DNA of 64,000 bases from DATJGR01 sp963787045 (GTDB lineage: Bacteria > Pseudomonadota > Gammaproteobacteria > Pseudomonadales > Azotimanducaceae): positions 225,261-289,260 of the forward strand of contig CAWBBR010000023.1 in the NCBI GenBank assembly GCA_963787045.1, read 5' to 3'. Shown here one piece after another: positions 22,537 to 31,868 of this stretch. How positions within the stretch are numbered: position 1 is the first letter of the stretch; each line of letters begins with the position of its first letter. Position numbers and translations under genes: made by a program. The notes under the pieces are model-generated. The model had not been told where the DNA came from. It worked only from the letters and a program-made list of their open reading frames with translations, and searched no databases.

Positions 22537-24252
22537 ATGGCAGATCTTCCGGTTGAGATAGACGCCGGCGCCACAGCGCCGAGCGATGCCGCCGCGAACG
22601 CGGGCGGCGACTTTCTACGCGGCTACGCGACGTTGCCGATCGTCAGACAACTCGGCTTGATGCTGGCGCTGGCGGCCACCGTCGCCGTGGGTTTCGCGGT
22701 GGTGTTGTGGATGCGCGAGCCGGACTACAAACCGCTCACCGGCATCGGCTCGGCAAGGCAGGCGAACGCCGCGGCAGAAGCGCTGCAGGCCGCGAACATT
22801 CCGTATCGGTTGGACGACAGCACCGGCATGTTGCTGGTACCGGCAGAAGTGTTGCATCAGGCGCGCATGAAGATCGCCGGTGTCGGCGGACTTGGCGGCG
22901 ATCAGGAAGGTTTCGAGCTGCTCGACAAAGACCAGGGCTTCGGCGTCAGCCAGTTCATGGAAACCAACATGTTCCGGCGGAGCCTCGAAGGCGAACTGGC
23001 GCGGAGCATCACCAGCATCAACTCCGTGCAGCACGCGCGCGTGCATCTGGCCATTCCGAAATCGACGGCATTCCTGCGCGACCAGCGCACGCCGACGGCG
23101 AGCGTTACGGTGGGGCTCGCACCGGGACAGTCGCTCAGCAGCGGCCAGGTGCGCGCCATAATGAATCTGGTGGCGGGCGCGGTCACCGAATTGACCGCCG
23201 ATCACGTCACCGTCGTCGATCAGTCCGGGCAGCTGCTGTCGGGCCAGGACGACAATACCGAACAAGGCGGCACCGATCGTCAGTTCAAGTACGTGCAACA
23301 GCTCGAAACGAATCTGCGCGACAAGGTGCACAACATTCTGCTGCCGACCGTCGGTGCGAATCGGTTCACCGCCGAAGTGGCGGCCGACGTCGACTTCACG
23401 TGGGTGGAGGAAACCGAAGAGCTGTTCAACCCGGATCAACCGGCGCTGCGCAGCGAGCAGACTTCGAACGAGCAGCGTCTCGGCGAAGGCTCCGACGGCG
23501 GTGTGCCGGGTGCCACGTCGAACCAGCCGCCCGCCGTTGCAAGCGCGCCGCAGACGTTGGCCGAAGTCACCGGGGCCGTTGCGACCGCCGCCGGAGCCGC
23601 AGGAACCACGGCGCCAGCGACCCCGCCGAGCCGCAGCCGCTCGCAGTCGACGCGCAACTTCGAGCTCGATCGCACGATCAGCCACACGCGCCATCAGGTG
23701 GGCCGCGTGACGCGTTTGACCGTGTCGGTGCTGGTGGACGATCTGCCGGCGCCGGCCGCGGAAGACGGCAAGGTGACGTACGTGCCGTGGAAAGAAGCGG
23801 ACCTGGAACGTTTGACGGCGCTCGTGAAGAACGCGATCGGCTACAACGCCGCGCGCGGCGACACCGTCACCGTCGTCAACAGTCCGTTCCTCGAAGAACA
23901 CATGGAACCGATCGAGCCGGTGCCGTTCTGGACGCAGACGTGGTTCATCGACGTGGTGAAGAAAGTAGTCGGCGGACTGCTCGTGCTCGCGCTGGTGCTG
24001 GGTCTGCTGCGGCCGCTGTATCGGAACCTGAGCCGCGCCGGTTCGTCGGCGGCGTCGTCCGACGCGGCGATGGCGCGCCTCGTCGCGATGCGCGGCACCG
24101 GCGATCGTTACTACGGCGGGCTCGAGGGCGGCCAGGGTTTACTGGGCGGTCCCGCGCATCAGTCGCAACTGGCCACGGTGCGCGGCCTGGTCGCCGAAAA
24201 TCCGGCCCGCGTCGCACAAGTGGTGAAACACTGGGTATCGAAAGATGAGTGA
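22537..24252 (+). CDS. fliF: MS-ring protein FliF
   Basis: 571 aa. Membrane segment at about 35-55 (LGLMLALAATVAVGFAVVLW), then the ring-building motifs EPDYKPLTGIG and SARVHLAIPK-like QHARVHLAIPKSTAFLRDQR. A low-complexity Ala/Pro/Thr stretch lies near residue 340. The second membrane segment is VVGGLLVLALVLGLLRPLY. The C-terminus AENPARVAQVVKHWVSKDE binds FliG. FliF forms the MS ring, base of the basal body. The stop overlaps the fliG ATG by 8 bases. Confidence 0.97.
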   Translation: MADLPVEIDAGATAPSDAAANAGGDFLRGYATLPIVRQLGLMLALAATVAVGFAVVLWMREPDYKPLTGIGSARQANAAAEALQAANIPYRLDDSTGMLLVPAEVLHQARMKIAGVGGLGGDQEGFELLDKDQGFGVSQFMETNMFRRSLEGELARSITSINSVQHARVHLAIPKSTAFLRDQRTPTASVTVGLAPGQSLSSGQVRAIMNLVAGAVTELTADHVTVVDQSGQLLSGQDDNTEQGGTDRQFKYVQQLETNLRDKVHNILLPTVGANRFTAEVAADVDFTWVEETEELFNPDQPALRSEQTSNEQRLGEGSDGGVPGATSNQPPAVASAPQTLAEVTGAVATAAGAAGTTAPATPPSRSRSQSTRNFELDRTISHTRHQVGRVTRLTVSVLVDDLPAPAAEDGKVTYVPWKEADLERLTALVKNAIGYNAARGDTVTVVNSPFLEEHMEPIEPVPFWTQTWFIDVVKKVVGGLLVLALVLGLLRPLYRNLSRAGSSAASSDAAMARLVAMRGTGDRYYGGLEGGQGLLGGPAHQSQLATVRGLVAENPARVAQVVKHWVSKDE

Positions 24253-25291
24253 AGCAGCCGTCGACAATCGTCCTGCGGAAAAGCCGAAGGACACGCGCGA
24301 GAAACTCCCAAGCGTCGACCGCGCCGCAGTGCTGTTGTTGGCGCTCGGCGAAGACGACGCGGCGCGCGTGCTGAAACACCTCGACCCGCGCGAAGTGCAG
24401 CGCGTCGGTTCCGCGATGGCGAGCCTGCGCAGCGTCAACATGGGCCAGATCTCCGGCGTGCTCGAGGCGTTTCTCGACACGGTGACCGGCCAATCGGGCC
24501 TGACCATCGGTGCGTCCGAATACATCCGGAAGATGCTCGTCGGGGCACTGGGCGAAGAAAAAGCGCGCACGCTGGTCGACCGTATCCTCGGCGGCAATAC
24601 GGCCGGCATCGACAAACTGAAGTGGATGGACGCGCGTACGGTCGCAGACTTCATGGTGCACGAGCACCCGCAGATCCAGGCGATCGTGCTGTCGCACCTC
24701 GAACCCGAGCAGGCCGTGGAGGTGCTCGGCTTCATGACCGATACCGAAGCGAAGATCGACGTGCTGTCGCGCGTCGCCACGCTCGAGTCGGTACCGCCGA
24801 ATGCGCTGCTCGAACTGAACGCCGTGCTGGAAGAACAGGTCGGCGGCAAATCGGCGACACGATTCGCGCAGATGGGCGGCACGCAGGTGGCCGCCGAGAT
24901 CATGAACAAGCTCGGCTCCGGCGCCGACGAAGAGATTCTCGCGGGCATTCGCAAAACGAACGAGACGCTCGCGAACGAAATCCAGGATCTGATGTTCATC
25001 TTCGAGAACCTGATGGAAGTGGACGACAAGGGCATTCAGGTGCTGCTGCGCGAGGTATCGACCGACAACCTCGTGCTGGCGCTGAAGGGCGCCGAGGAAC
25101 AGATGAAGGAAAAGATCTTCGCGAACATGTCGAAGCGCGCGGCCGATCTGCTCAAGGACGATCTGGAGACCAAAGGTCCGGTGCGCGTCAGCGAAGTCGA
25201 AGCGGCCCAACGCGAGATTCTGGTGATCGCACGACGCCTCGCCGACGCCGGCGAGATCGTTCTGGGCGGTGCAGGCGAGCAGTTGATCTAA
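24245..25291 (+). CDS. fliG: C-ring switch protein FliG
   Basis: 348 aa, close to the family's 330-340. It contains the conserved EHPQIQAIVLSHLEPEQAVE segment and the C-terminal torque helix region (LMFIFENLMEVDDKGIQVLL, then MKEKIFANMSKRAADLLKDD) with alternating charges that face the stator. FliG sits on FliF and transmits stator force to the rotor. The N-terminal 20 residues are a charged extension. Intact. Confidence 0.97.
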   Translation: MSEAAVDNRPAEKPKDTREKLPSVDRAAVLLLALGEDDAARVLKHLDPREVQRVGSAMASLRSVNMGQISGVLEAFLDTVTGQSGLTIGASEYIRKMLVGALGEEKARTLVDRILGGNTAGIDKLKWMDARTVADFMVHEHPQIQAIVLSHLEPEQAVEVLGFMTDTEAKIDVLSRVATLESVPPNALLELNAVLEEQVGGKSATRFAQMGGTQVAAEIMNKLGSGADEEILAGIRKTNETLANEIQDLMFIFENLMEVDDKGIQVLLREVSTDNLVLALKGAEEQMKEKIFANMSKRAADLLKDDLETKGPVRVSEVEAAQREILVIARRLADAGEIVLGGAGEQLI

Positions 25292-25313
25292 CGCAGGCGG
25301 AGTTCGAAACCCG

Positions 25314-25889
25314 ATGACAGACGTCGATGGACAGGCGGGCGCACCGGGTGGCCGGTTCGCGTGGCCGGAGTTCGGCAGCGCCGTTCGCTTGCCAGCGGTA
25401 ATGCGTCGACCCGGGGCAGCGCAGGCAGCCAAAGCCGAGTACGAAGGCGGCTTTGAGGCCGGCCACGCAGCGGGCATCGCCGCGGCTGGCAACGAGGTGC
25501 GCGCCTTGAGGGAACGGTTGGCGGCCAGCATCCGAACGATCGAGCAGACGCGGATCAAGGTCGATGCAGAACAGCAACAGCGTCTCGTCGACCTCGCGCA
25601 CGCGATCTGCAGCAAGGTTCTCGATCACGAACTGACGACGACGCTGGATATCTTCGAATCGTTTGTGCGCACGGGCCTCGAACACCTCGACGCGGCGGCG
25701 CCGGACGTGCGCGTGCACGTGAATCCTGCGGATGCCGAATGGTTGAACGCAGAGTTCGACGGCATCGTGATCGAAGCGGACGAAACGGTAGCGGAGGGCG
25801 GTGTCTCGATTCGAACCGAAGAGCGCAGCGTCGACTTCGATCCGCATGCGTTGCTCGATGAGCGTTTCGCGGAGCTGCGCCGTGGCTGA
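25314..25889 (+). CDS. fliH: Flagellar export stator protein FliH
   Basis: 191 aa. After an N-terminal stretch with FAWPEFG comes a glycine-rich EYEGGFEAGHAAGIAAAG segment with the GxxxG-type repeats known in FliH, then a helix and the C-terminal FliH/V-ATPase-E-like domain (VDLAHAICSKVLDHELTTTL; VRVHVNPADAEWLNAEFDGI). FliH holds the FliI ATPase in check and docks it to the export gate. It overlaps the GTG start of fliI. Confidence 0.93.
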   Translation: MTDVDGQAGAPGGRFAWPEFGSAVRLPAVMRRPGAAQAAKAEYEGGFEAGHAAGIAAAGNEVRALRERLAASIRTIEQTRIKVDAEQQQRLVDLAHAICSKVLDHELTTTLDIFESFVRTGLEHLDAAAPDVRVHVNPADAEWLNAEFDGIVIEADETVAEGGVSIRTEERSVDFDPHALLDERFAELRRG

Positions 25890-27198
25890 TGTAAATGCGC
25901 TGCTCGACGGCTTGAACCGCGCCGCGACCGCGGAACGCGCACCGGCGATCGTGAAAGGTCGCGTGCGAAGAACCGTCGGCTATTCGCTCGAAGTGACCGG
26001 ATGCGATCAGGGCGTCGGATCGGAATGTCTCGTCGAAGTGGAGGGTGGGGTGGTTCCGGCCGAAGTGGTCGGCTTTTCTGAAGGCACCAGTTTTCTGATG
26101 CCGTTCGGCGACGTCACCGGATTGCATCCCGGCGCGGCGGTGCGCCCCCAACGGGATCGTAAAGGGCCGGTGATGGAAGGCCTTCTCGGCCGCGTCGTCG
26201 ACGGGTTGGGTCGGCCGCTCGACGGACGCCCGCTCGAACAGACGACGATCGGCATTGCCGACCGACCGGGACGATTCAACCCGCTGCAGCGCGTGCCGAT
26301 CAGCGCGTCACTGGATGTCGGCGTTCGCGCGATCAACGGATTGCTGACCGTCGGCGTAGGGCAACGTCTCGGTTTGTTCGCCGGCAGCGGTGTCGGCAAG
26401 AGCATGCTGCTCGGCATGATGTCGCGCTATACCGGCGCCGACGTGGTGGTGGTCGGTTTGATCGGCGAGCGCGGCCGCGAAGTGCGCGAGTTCATCGACG
26501 AGAGCCTCGGTGCGGCAGGATTGAAGCGCGCCGTGGTGGTGGCGTCGCCCGCCGACGATACGCCGGTGTTGCGTTTGCGGGCCGCGCGCCTGGCAACCGA
26601 AATTGCGCATCGCTATCGCGCCATGGGCCGCAACGTGCTTCTGGTGATGGATTCGCTGACGAGGGTCGCGCAGGCGCAACGCGAAATTGGTCTTGCGGTG
26701 GGTGAGCCGCCGACGACGAAAGGTTATCCGCCGTCGGTGTTCGCGCTGTTGCCGCGCCTCGTCGAGCAAGCGGGCAACGTGGGCGGCCCCGGTTCGGTTA
26801 CGGCGTTCTATACGGTGCTGGCGGAAGGCGACGACCATCAGGACCCGATCGTCGACGCCGCTCGTGCAATCCTCGACGGCCACATCGTGCTGAGCCGGCG
26901 ACTCGCGGATTCGGGCCACTTTCCGGCGATCGACGTCGAAGCGTCGATTTCGCGCGTGATGCCGAAGCTCGTCGATGCCGAACACATGCGCCTCGCAACG
27001 ACGTTCAAGGAATTGTCGAGCCGCTACGCGCATCAACGCGACCTGATCAACGTCGGCGCGTATGCCGCGGGATCGGACCCGCTGACCGACCGCGCGATCA
27101 AACTGCGCAACGACATGAATCAGTTCCTCGTGCAGCCGGTCTCGGAGCGGGCCGATCTCAAAGACAGCCGGGCGCGGCTCGGCAAGTTGCTGGCCTGA
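25882..27198 (+). CDS. fliI: Flagellar export ATPase FliI
   Basis: 438 aa from GTG 25882, overlapping fliH by 8 bases; the frame extends upstream but VADVNALLDGLNRA is the natural start. Walker A GLFAGSGVGKSMLLGM, VGLIGERGREVREFIDE and GEPPTTKGYPPSVFALLPRL identify the F1-beta-like export ATPase. It hydrolyses ATP at the base of the export apparatus. The last codon's A is shared with the next ATG (TGATG). Intact. Confidence 0.97.
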   Translation: MADVNALLDGLNRAATAERAPAIVKGRVRRTVGYSLEVTGCDQGVGSECLVEVEGGVVPAEVVGFSEGTSFLMPFGDVTGLHPGAAVRPQRDRKGPVMEGLLGRVVDGLGRPLDGRPLEQTTIGIADRPGRFNPLQRVPISASLDVGVRAINGLLTVGVGQRLGLFAGSGVGKSMLLGMMSRYTGADVVVVGLIGERGREVREFIDESLGAAGLKRAVVVASPADDTPVLRLRAARLATEIAHRYRAMGRNVLLVMDSLTRVAQAQREIGLAVGEPPTTKGYPPSVFALLPRLVEQAGNVGGPGSVTAFYTVLAEGDDHQDPIVDAARAILDGHIVLSRRLADSGHFPAIDVEASISRVMPKLVDAEHMRLATTFKELSSRYAHQRDLINVGAYAAGSDPLTDRAIKLRNDMNQFLVQPVSERADLKDSRARLGKLLA

Positions 27199-27650
27199 TG
27201 AGCATCCACGAGCGCATCCGCCGCTTCAGCGGACTGATCAACCTGTACAAGCGGCGCGAGGACGCGCTGGCGCGGCGCATGCGCGACGCAGAATCGATTG
27301 CGCAGCGCGAGCGTACGCAGCTCGCGAATATCGAATCCATCAAAGCCGATTACCAGAAAGGGTTGCTCGATGCCGGCCGCGCAGGCGCGTCGGCGCAGCA
27401 GATGAAGAACTGGCAGCGCTTCGTCCGGAATCTCGACGGCGTCCACACCGAACAGATCGAGCGCACCCGCAAGGCGAGCGGCGTGCGGGACGAGCACCGC
27501 ACCGCGTGGCTCGCGCAATACCGGCGCGTGAAAGGATTCGAAACGCTGGCCGACAACCTGACGGCGGAACGCGCCGTCGAACAGCAGCGCGGCGAGCGTC
27601 GGCAGATGGATGAAATCGCCGGCCGGTCGACGCCGGACGACGAAAAGTAG
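27198..27650 (+). CDS. fliJ: Flagellar export protein FliJ
   Basis: 150 aa, almost entirely charged coiled coil (FSGLINLYKRREDALARRMR; RYRRVKGFETLADNLTAERA-type C-terminus). FliJ forms the central stalk of the FliI hexamer. It starts inside the fliI stop codon. Typical length. The product ends RSTPDDEK. Downstream, the flagellar order is interrupted; fliK is found 13 kb away at 40739. Confidence 0.92.
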   Translation: MSIHERIRRFSGLINLYKRREDALARRMRDAESIAQRERTQLANIESIKADYQKGLLDAGRAGASAQQMKNWQRFVRNLDGVHTEQIERTRKASGVRDEHRTAWLAQYRRVKGFETLADNLTAERAVEQQRGERRQMDEIAGRSTPDDEK

Positions 27651-27707
27651 GCTGGAAAATATGGTCTATGCTCAAGAGACACGGATGGTGGTGTTGGGAG
27701 AATCTCG

Positions 27708-28013
27708 ATGACGATTCGTTCGGAGGTCTCCGCTGACGGTCGAGGGTTGACCATCGCGGTGGAAGGACGCTTCGATTTCAGCGCGCATCGCGACTTTCGC
27801 GAAACCTACGAGAGTCTCGACGCCGAGCCCAAGGAGTTCACGGTGGACATGCGCGACGCCACCTATCTCGACAGCTCCGCGCTCGGGATGCTGTTGCTGC
27901 TGCGCGACCACGCGGGTGGCGACGCGGCCGAAGTCCGCATCGTGAACTGCAATCCCGACGTCCGCAAAATCCTCACGATCTCGAATTTCGAGCAGCTGTT
28001 CGAGATTCGCTGA
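27708..28013 (+). CDS. STAS-domain anti-sigma-factor antagonist
   Basis: 101 aa, a single STAS domain. GLTIAVEGRFDFSAHRDFRE and the DSSALGMLLLL loop, where the first Ser after the Asp is the usual phosphorylation site, identify it. Such proteins bind a partner when unphosphorylated and are released when phosphorylated by a GHKL kinase. Both a PP2C phosphatase and a GHKL kinase follow. GGGAGAA precedes the ATG. It resembles HsbA-type factors that in Pseudomonas aeruginosa act on the FlgM/FliA system; the target here is unknown. Confidence 0.88.
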   Translation: MTIRSEVSADGRGLTIAVEGRFDFSAHRDFRETYESLDAEPKEFTVDMRDATYLDSSALGMLLLLRDHAGGDAAEVRIVNCNPDVRKILTISNFEQLFEIR

Positions 28014-28020
28014 AACGCTC

Positions 28021-29157
28021 GTGTCCGAACCGATCCGAGTTCTGGTTGCGGACGACAACCGCACCGATCGCACGCTGCTGTCGAAGATCGTGGCCCGCGA
28101 GGGCCATCACGTGATCGAAGCGGTCGATGGCATCGACGCCATCGACAAATTCACCACCGAACGGCCGCAGATCGTATTGCTCGACGCATTGATGCCGCGG
28201 CTCGACGGGTTCGAAGTGGCGCGTCGCATTCGCGAAGTTGCCGGCGACGCGTTCATTCCAATCATCTTTCTGACGTCGCTCACCGAGGCGGACGAGTTGG
28301 CGCGTTGCCTCATGGCGGGCGGCGACGACTTCCTGTCGAAGCCCTACAACAGCGTGATTCTGCGGGCGAAGATCACTGCGCTCGAACGCATGCGTCAGCT
28401 GCACGCGACGATGCAGGATCAGCGCGACGAGATCGCCGGCTACAACGACCGCCTGTTGCGCGAACAGCAGGCCGCAAAAGACATCTTCGACAGCGTCGCG
28501 CATTCCGGCTGTCTGGCGGCGGGCAACATCCGCCACCTGATATCGCCGTTGGCGGTGTTCAACGGCGACGTGGTGCTGGCGGCGCGCAATCCCGCCGGCA
28601 GCATGTATGTGCTGCTCGGCGACTTCACCGGTCACGGGCTCACCGCGTCGATCGGCGCCATGCCGCTGGCCGAGATCTTCTACGGCATGACGCAGAAAGG
28701 TTTCCTGCTCGGCGACGTGTTGCGCGAGTGCAATCGCAAGCTGAAGGAGATCCTGCCGGTCGGTTACTTCTGCTGCGCCACGATGGTCGACTTCAACTTT
28801 CAGAAAGGCACCGTCGAAGTGTGGAGTGGCGGTTTGCCGGACGCATACATCACGCGGCACGACGGCGGACCGGTCGTGCCGGTGGTGTCGCGGCACTTGC
28901 CGCTCGGCGTCGTGTCGACCAGCCGCTTCGACGCCGCTACCGAAGTATTCGAACTCGCGCACGGTGACCGTCTATTGATGTGCACCGACGGTTTGCTCGA
29001 GTCGCGCAACGGCGCCGGTGAAATGTTCGGGTCCGAGCGCTTGATCGCGATTCTCGATCGAGGCTGTGCGGCCGATGGGTTCGAAGCGGTGAAGGAAGCC
29101 GCATACGCGCACATGGGCGAACAGTTGCGCGAAGACGACCTCACCTGGTCGAAGTGA
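28021..29157 (+). CDS. Receiver-PP2C response regulator (RsbU/HsbR-like phosphatase)
   Basis: 378 aa from GTG 28021. Residues 1-120 are a receiver domain: acidic DDN at the start, phospho-acceptor Asp in IVLLDALMPRLDG, Thr/Lys signature LTSL and SKPYN. A coiled linker (about 125-155) leads to a SpoIIE/PP2C phosphatase with GDFTGHGLTASIGAMPLAE, VWSGGLPDAYI and MCTDGLLESRNG metal-binding motifs. It would dephosphorylate the upstream STAS protein when its receiver is phosphorylated, perhaps by the downstream HPt protein. HsbR of pseudomonads fuses these domains to a GHKL kinase; here the kinase is a separate gene. Confidence 0.9.
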   Translation: MSEPIRVLVADDNRTDRTLLSKIVAREGHHVIEAVDGIDAIDKFTTERPQIVLLDALMPRLDGFEVARRIREVAGDAFIPIIFLTSLTEADELARCLMAGGDDFLSKPYNSVILRAKITALERMRQLHATMQDQRDEIAGYNDRLLREQQAAKDIFDSVAHSGCLAAGNIRHLISPLAVFNGDVVLAARNPAGSMYVLLGDFTGHGLTASIGAMPLAEIFYGMTQKGFLLGDVLRECNRKLKEILPVGYFCCATMVDFNFQKGTVEVWSGGLPDAYITRHDGGPVVPVVSRHLPLGVVSTSRFDAATEVFELAHGDRLLMCTDGLLESRNGAGEMFGSERLIAILDRGCAADGFEAVKEAAYAHMGEQLREDDLTWSK

Positions 29158-29159
29158 CG

Positions 29160-29735
29160 ATGCTCGACGAACGCGAGATCGATGCGCCGATGCCGACGTA
29201 CGTCGCGAGCGGACAGATCGGGCCGCGCGATTGGTCGTTGTCGTTCCAACTGGGACCGAGCTCGTTGAAGGAATTCAACCCGCTGCCGTTGTTGCAGCAC
29301 GTGCTGATGGAAGTGCCGGCGTTGCGCGTGCGCGGCGGCGTGATCTTCACCGTGTTGTCCGAGTTGTATACGAACGCGCTCGACCACGGCGTGATGGGAT
29401 TGAGTTCGGTGGTGAAGTCGACCGCCAACGGATTCACCGACTACTACGTGCGTCGCGTCGAAGCGCTGAATGCGCTCGTCGACGGATTCGTCCGTTTCGA
29501 ATTCACCAGCCGCGCGTCCGACAACGGCGGCTATCTGAAGATCCGCGTGCGCGACAGCGGGCGGGGCTTCGACGTGTCGATCCTGCGCGCGGCTCGCGCC
29601 AAGTTGACCGGCGCGTATCACGGCCGGGGCCTCAGCCTGTTGTTTCAGCTGTGCGATTCGCTGACGTTTCACGGCCTGGGCAACGACGTCGAAGCGGAAT
29701 TCCGATGGGGAGACGGCGGCGATGGCCCGGCTTGA
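29160..29735 (+). CDS. GHKL (HATPase) anti-sigma/serine kinase
   Basis: 191 aa from ATG 29160; GTG 29154, inside the end of the phosphatase gene, is a possible alternative two codons earlier. N-box FTVLSELYTNALDHGVMGLS, G1 IRVRDSGRGFDVS and G2 HGRGLSLLFQLCDSL are the three ATP-binding motifs of the RsbW/SpoIIAB-like HATPase fold. The first 50 residues are unassigned. Predicted to phosphorylate the STAS protein, opposing the PP2C. It is directly preceded by the phosphatase gene and overlaps the HPt gene. Confidence 0.85.
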   Translation: MLDEREIDAPMPTYVASGQIGPRDWSLSFQLGPSSLKEFNPLPLLQHVLMEVPALRVRGGVIFTVLSELYTNALDHGVMGLSSVVKSTANGFTDYYVRRVEALNALVDGFVRFEFTSRASDNGGYLKIRVRDSGRGFDVSILRAARAKLTGAYHGRGLSLLFQLCDSLTFHGLGNDVEAEFRWGDGGDGPA

Positions 29736-30057
29736 TCCGAACGCGATCGCGGAATTGCGCGATCTGATGGGCGACGAGTTCGATGCGCTGATCGATGCGT
29801 TCCGCTCGGACTCGCAGGGTCAGGTAGAAGCGATCGACCAGGCAGCGACGGGCAACGACGCCGATACTGTTCGCCGCCAGGCGCACGGCTTGAAAGGCGC
29901 GTGCATCAATCTCGGCGCCAACGATCTCGCGGAGCTGTGCGGGCGAATCGAAGAGATCGGCCGCGTCGGCGACTGCAGCTCGGCGCTCGAATTGCTCGCG
30001 CCGTTGCACTCCGAATTCAGGGCCGTGTCCGCCGCGCTGGATTCGTTGCGGGGCTGA
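29722..30057 (+). CDS. HPt phosphotransfer protein
   Basis: 111 aa, one histidine-phosphotransfer domain. VRRQAHGLKGACINLGANDL carries the phospho-accepting His in the AHxLKGA motif. Candidate phosphodonor for the receiver domain of the PP2C protein two genes upstream, analogous to HptB feeding HsbR. It overlaps the kinase gene by 14 bases and closes the cassette. The next gene is convergent on the minus strand. Confidence 0.9.
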   Translation: MARLDPNAIAELRDLMGDEFDALIDAFRSDSQGQVEAIDQAATGNDADTVRRQAHGLKGACINLGANDLAELCGRIEEIGRVGDCSSALELLAPLHSEFRAVSAALDSLRG

Positions 30058-30570
30058 TCAGGCAACGTCGTTGTCGCGCGACTGAAAGGTCGCGAAGACG
30101 AATCGCTCCGCGGAGACCACCAACGCGATCACCAGCGCGAGCGAATAGCGCGCCGCTGAGAACCCGTCCGGCGCAACCGCATTCCACAACAACAGCGCGA
30201 TCGCGATCGGCACCGTGTTGCGGAAAATCAGCGTGCGGACGGACGTCAACGTGTAGCCCATCGACGCATAAATGCGCCGGAATCGCCGGACCGCGGCGAA
30301 CCAGCCCGCCGACCAGCCGAGCGCGAGGCCGATGCTCGCGACGCGCCAGGTGGTTTCGTCTGCTACACCGAACTGACAGATCAACAACGGCAGCAGCGCA
30401 CCGCCGCCGGCGATCATCGCCAGCTCGGCAACCGCGCGCATCGACTGCAGGCGTCCGCCGCCGACCTCGGCATCCACGCGCAGGAAGCCGACGACCAGCG
30501 AAAACCCGATGAAGGTGGCGGACACACCGACGATCGTTCCGAGAAAGTCCGAATTCGGCAGCGACATCAT
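30058..30570 (-). CDS. Unknown integral membrane protein
   Basis: 170 aa with about four or five hydrophobic segments (FLGTIVGVSATFIGFSLVVG near the N-terminus; IAGGGALLPLLICQFGV; VASIGLALGWSAGWFAAV; TVPIAIALLLWNAV; RYSLALVIALVVSAERFVF). No recognisable catalytic motif and I do not know the family. Its start overlaps the stop of the sensor kinase (ATGA), so it belongs to the regulator-kinase operon and may be part of its sensing or output. Tail to tail with the HPt gene. Confidence 0.75.
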   Translation of the reverse strand: MMSLPNSDFLGTIVGVSATFIGFSLVVGFLRVDAEVGGGRLQSMRAVAELAMIAGGGALLPLLICQFGVADETTWRVASIGLALGWSAGWFAAVRRFRRIYASMGYTLTSVRTLIFRNTVPIAIALLLWNAVAPDGFSAARYSLALVIALVVSAERFVFATFQSRDNDVA

Positions 30571-31868
30571 TTCGCCTCAGCGGGGGTGGCAGGGTGAGCA
30601 ACGCCTCGAGCCCGCCGGACGGTCGATTCGACAGCGTGATTCCGGCGCCGATGGAGTGTGCCAGGTTACGCGCGATGGCGAGACCCAGTCCGGTTCCGCC
30701 GGTATCGCGGCTGCGCGACGACTCGAGTCGGCGGAACGGCTCGAAGACCGATTCGAGTTCGTCGGCGGGGATGCCGGGACCTCGATCGAGCACCGCTATC
30801 GTCGGTGGTCGGCCAGGTGTCGTGCGCAGTTCGATTTCGACGTCTCCGCCGAACTTCAAAGCATTGTCGACGAGATTCACGACGATGCGCCGCAATGCGT
30901 TGGGGCGCGTGACCGATGGTAGCACCGACAGCTGCACTGAGGCGCACGGTCTTCCCGCATCCGATATAGTCGCAACCGATGCTGTCGAGCAGGGCGTGAA
31001 GGTCGACCGTGTGCTCGGCCTCTTCGATCGCGTGCGCGCTGCGCGCATATGCGAGTCCTTCTTCGACGAGGCTCTGCATCGCCTGCAGGTCGGACAGCAG
31101 GCGTTCGCGGACCGGACCGGTCTCCAGCAATTCGACGCGCAGCCGCATGCGGGTGATCGGCGTCTGCAGGTCGTGCGACACGGCGCCGAGAATCTGGAGT
31201 CGTTCGGACATCTGCTCCACGATCCGGCGCTGCATCGCATTGAAGGCGGCGGCGGTGTGGGCCACCTCGGTGGGACCGCTTTCCGGAATCGCGGCAATCG
31301 ACCCGTGCGAACCGAACGCATCGGCGGCCTCGGCCAGTCGCGCCAGCGGGCGTGTTGCGACGCGCACGGCAAGCCACGCGAACAACAGCAGAATGACGAG
31401 TTGCAGCAGCAACGCGAGCGGCAACCACAACGACACGTGCATTTGCGGCGGCGTCAGCGCGATTGCGACCGGAGTACCGTCCTGCAGCTTCAACTCGACG
31501 CGCGGCATTGCGTCGCTGCCGTGCAGCGTCACGTCGTGCATCGGTTCCAGTGAGGTTTGCAGCGCGGCGAGAACCGCGCGCGTGAACGCGCTGTTCGGTG
31601 TCGCCGTATCGGTCGTGGCCGCCAGCGCGTATCGATAGTTCGCCCGGTCGAGCTTCGGCAGCCATGCAGCGCGTTCGCCGGCCGGCAAGCGTTCGAGCAG
31701 TGCGACCGCACCGGCGATGTCCTTGGCCGCGTAGTCGATCATCATCGATCCGACGGCGCGCGAGCGTTCCTGCATCACCACCCAGAACGCGAGCGCCTGG
31801 GCGGCGACGAGCCACACGAGCAGGATCAACACGAGGCGCGCGAACAGCGTTCCGGACCAGCCGTTCAT
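30567..31868 (-). CDS. EnvZ-like sensor histidine kinase, two frameshifts
   Basis: Starts at 31868 (MNGWSGTLFARLVLILLVWL), with TM1 at about 9-30, a periplasmic domain, TM2 (PLALLLQLVILLLFAWLAV), HAMP, and H-box GAVSHDLQTPITRMRLRVE. Near the four G's at 30902-30905 the frame shifts and resumes as NALRRIVVNLVDNALKFGGD, then DRGPGIPADELESVFEPFRR and GTGLGLAIARNLAHSIGAGI. A second shift at the five C's near 30588-30594 would restore the original frame and end at TGA 30569-30567, overlapping the membrane-protein ATG. Rejoined length is about 433 aa. EnvZ/RstB-type partner of the next regulator. Confidence 0.85.
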
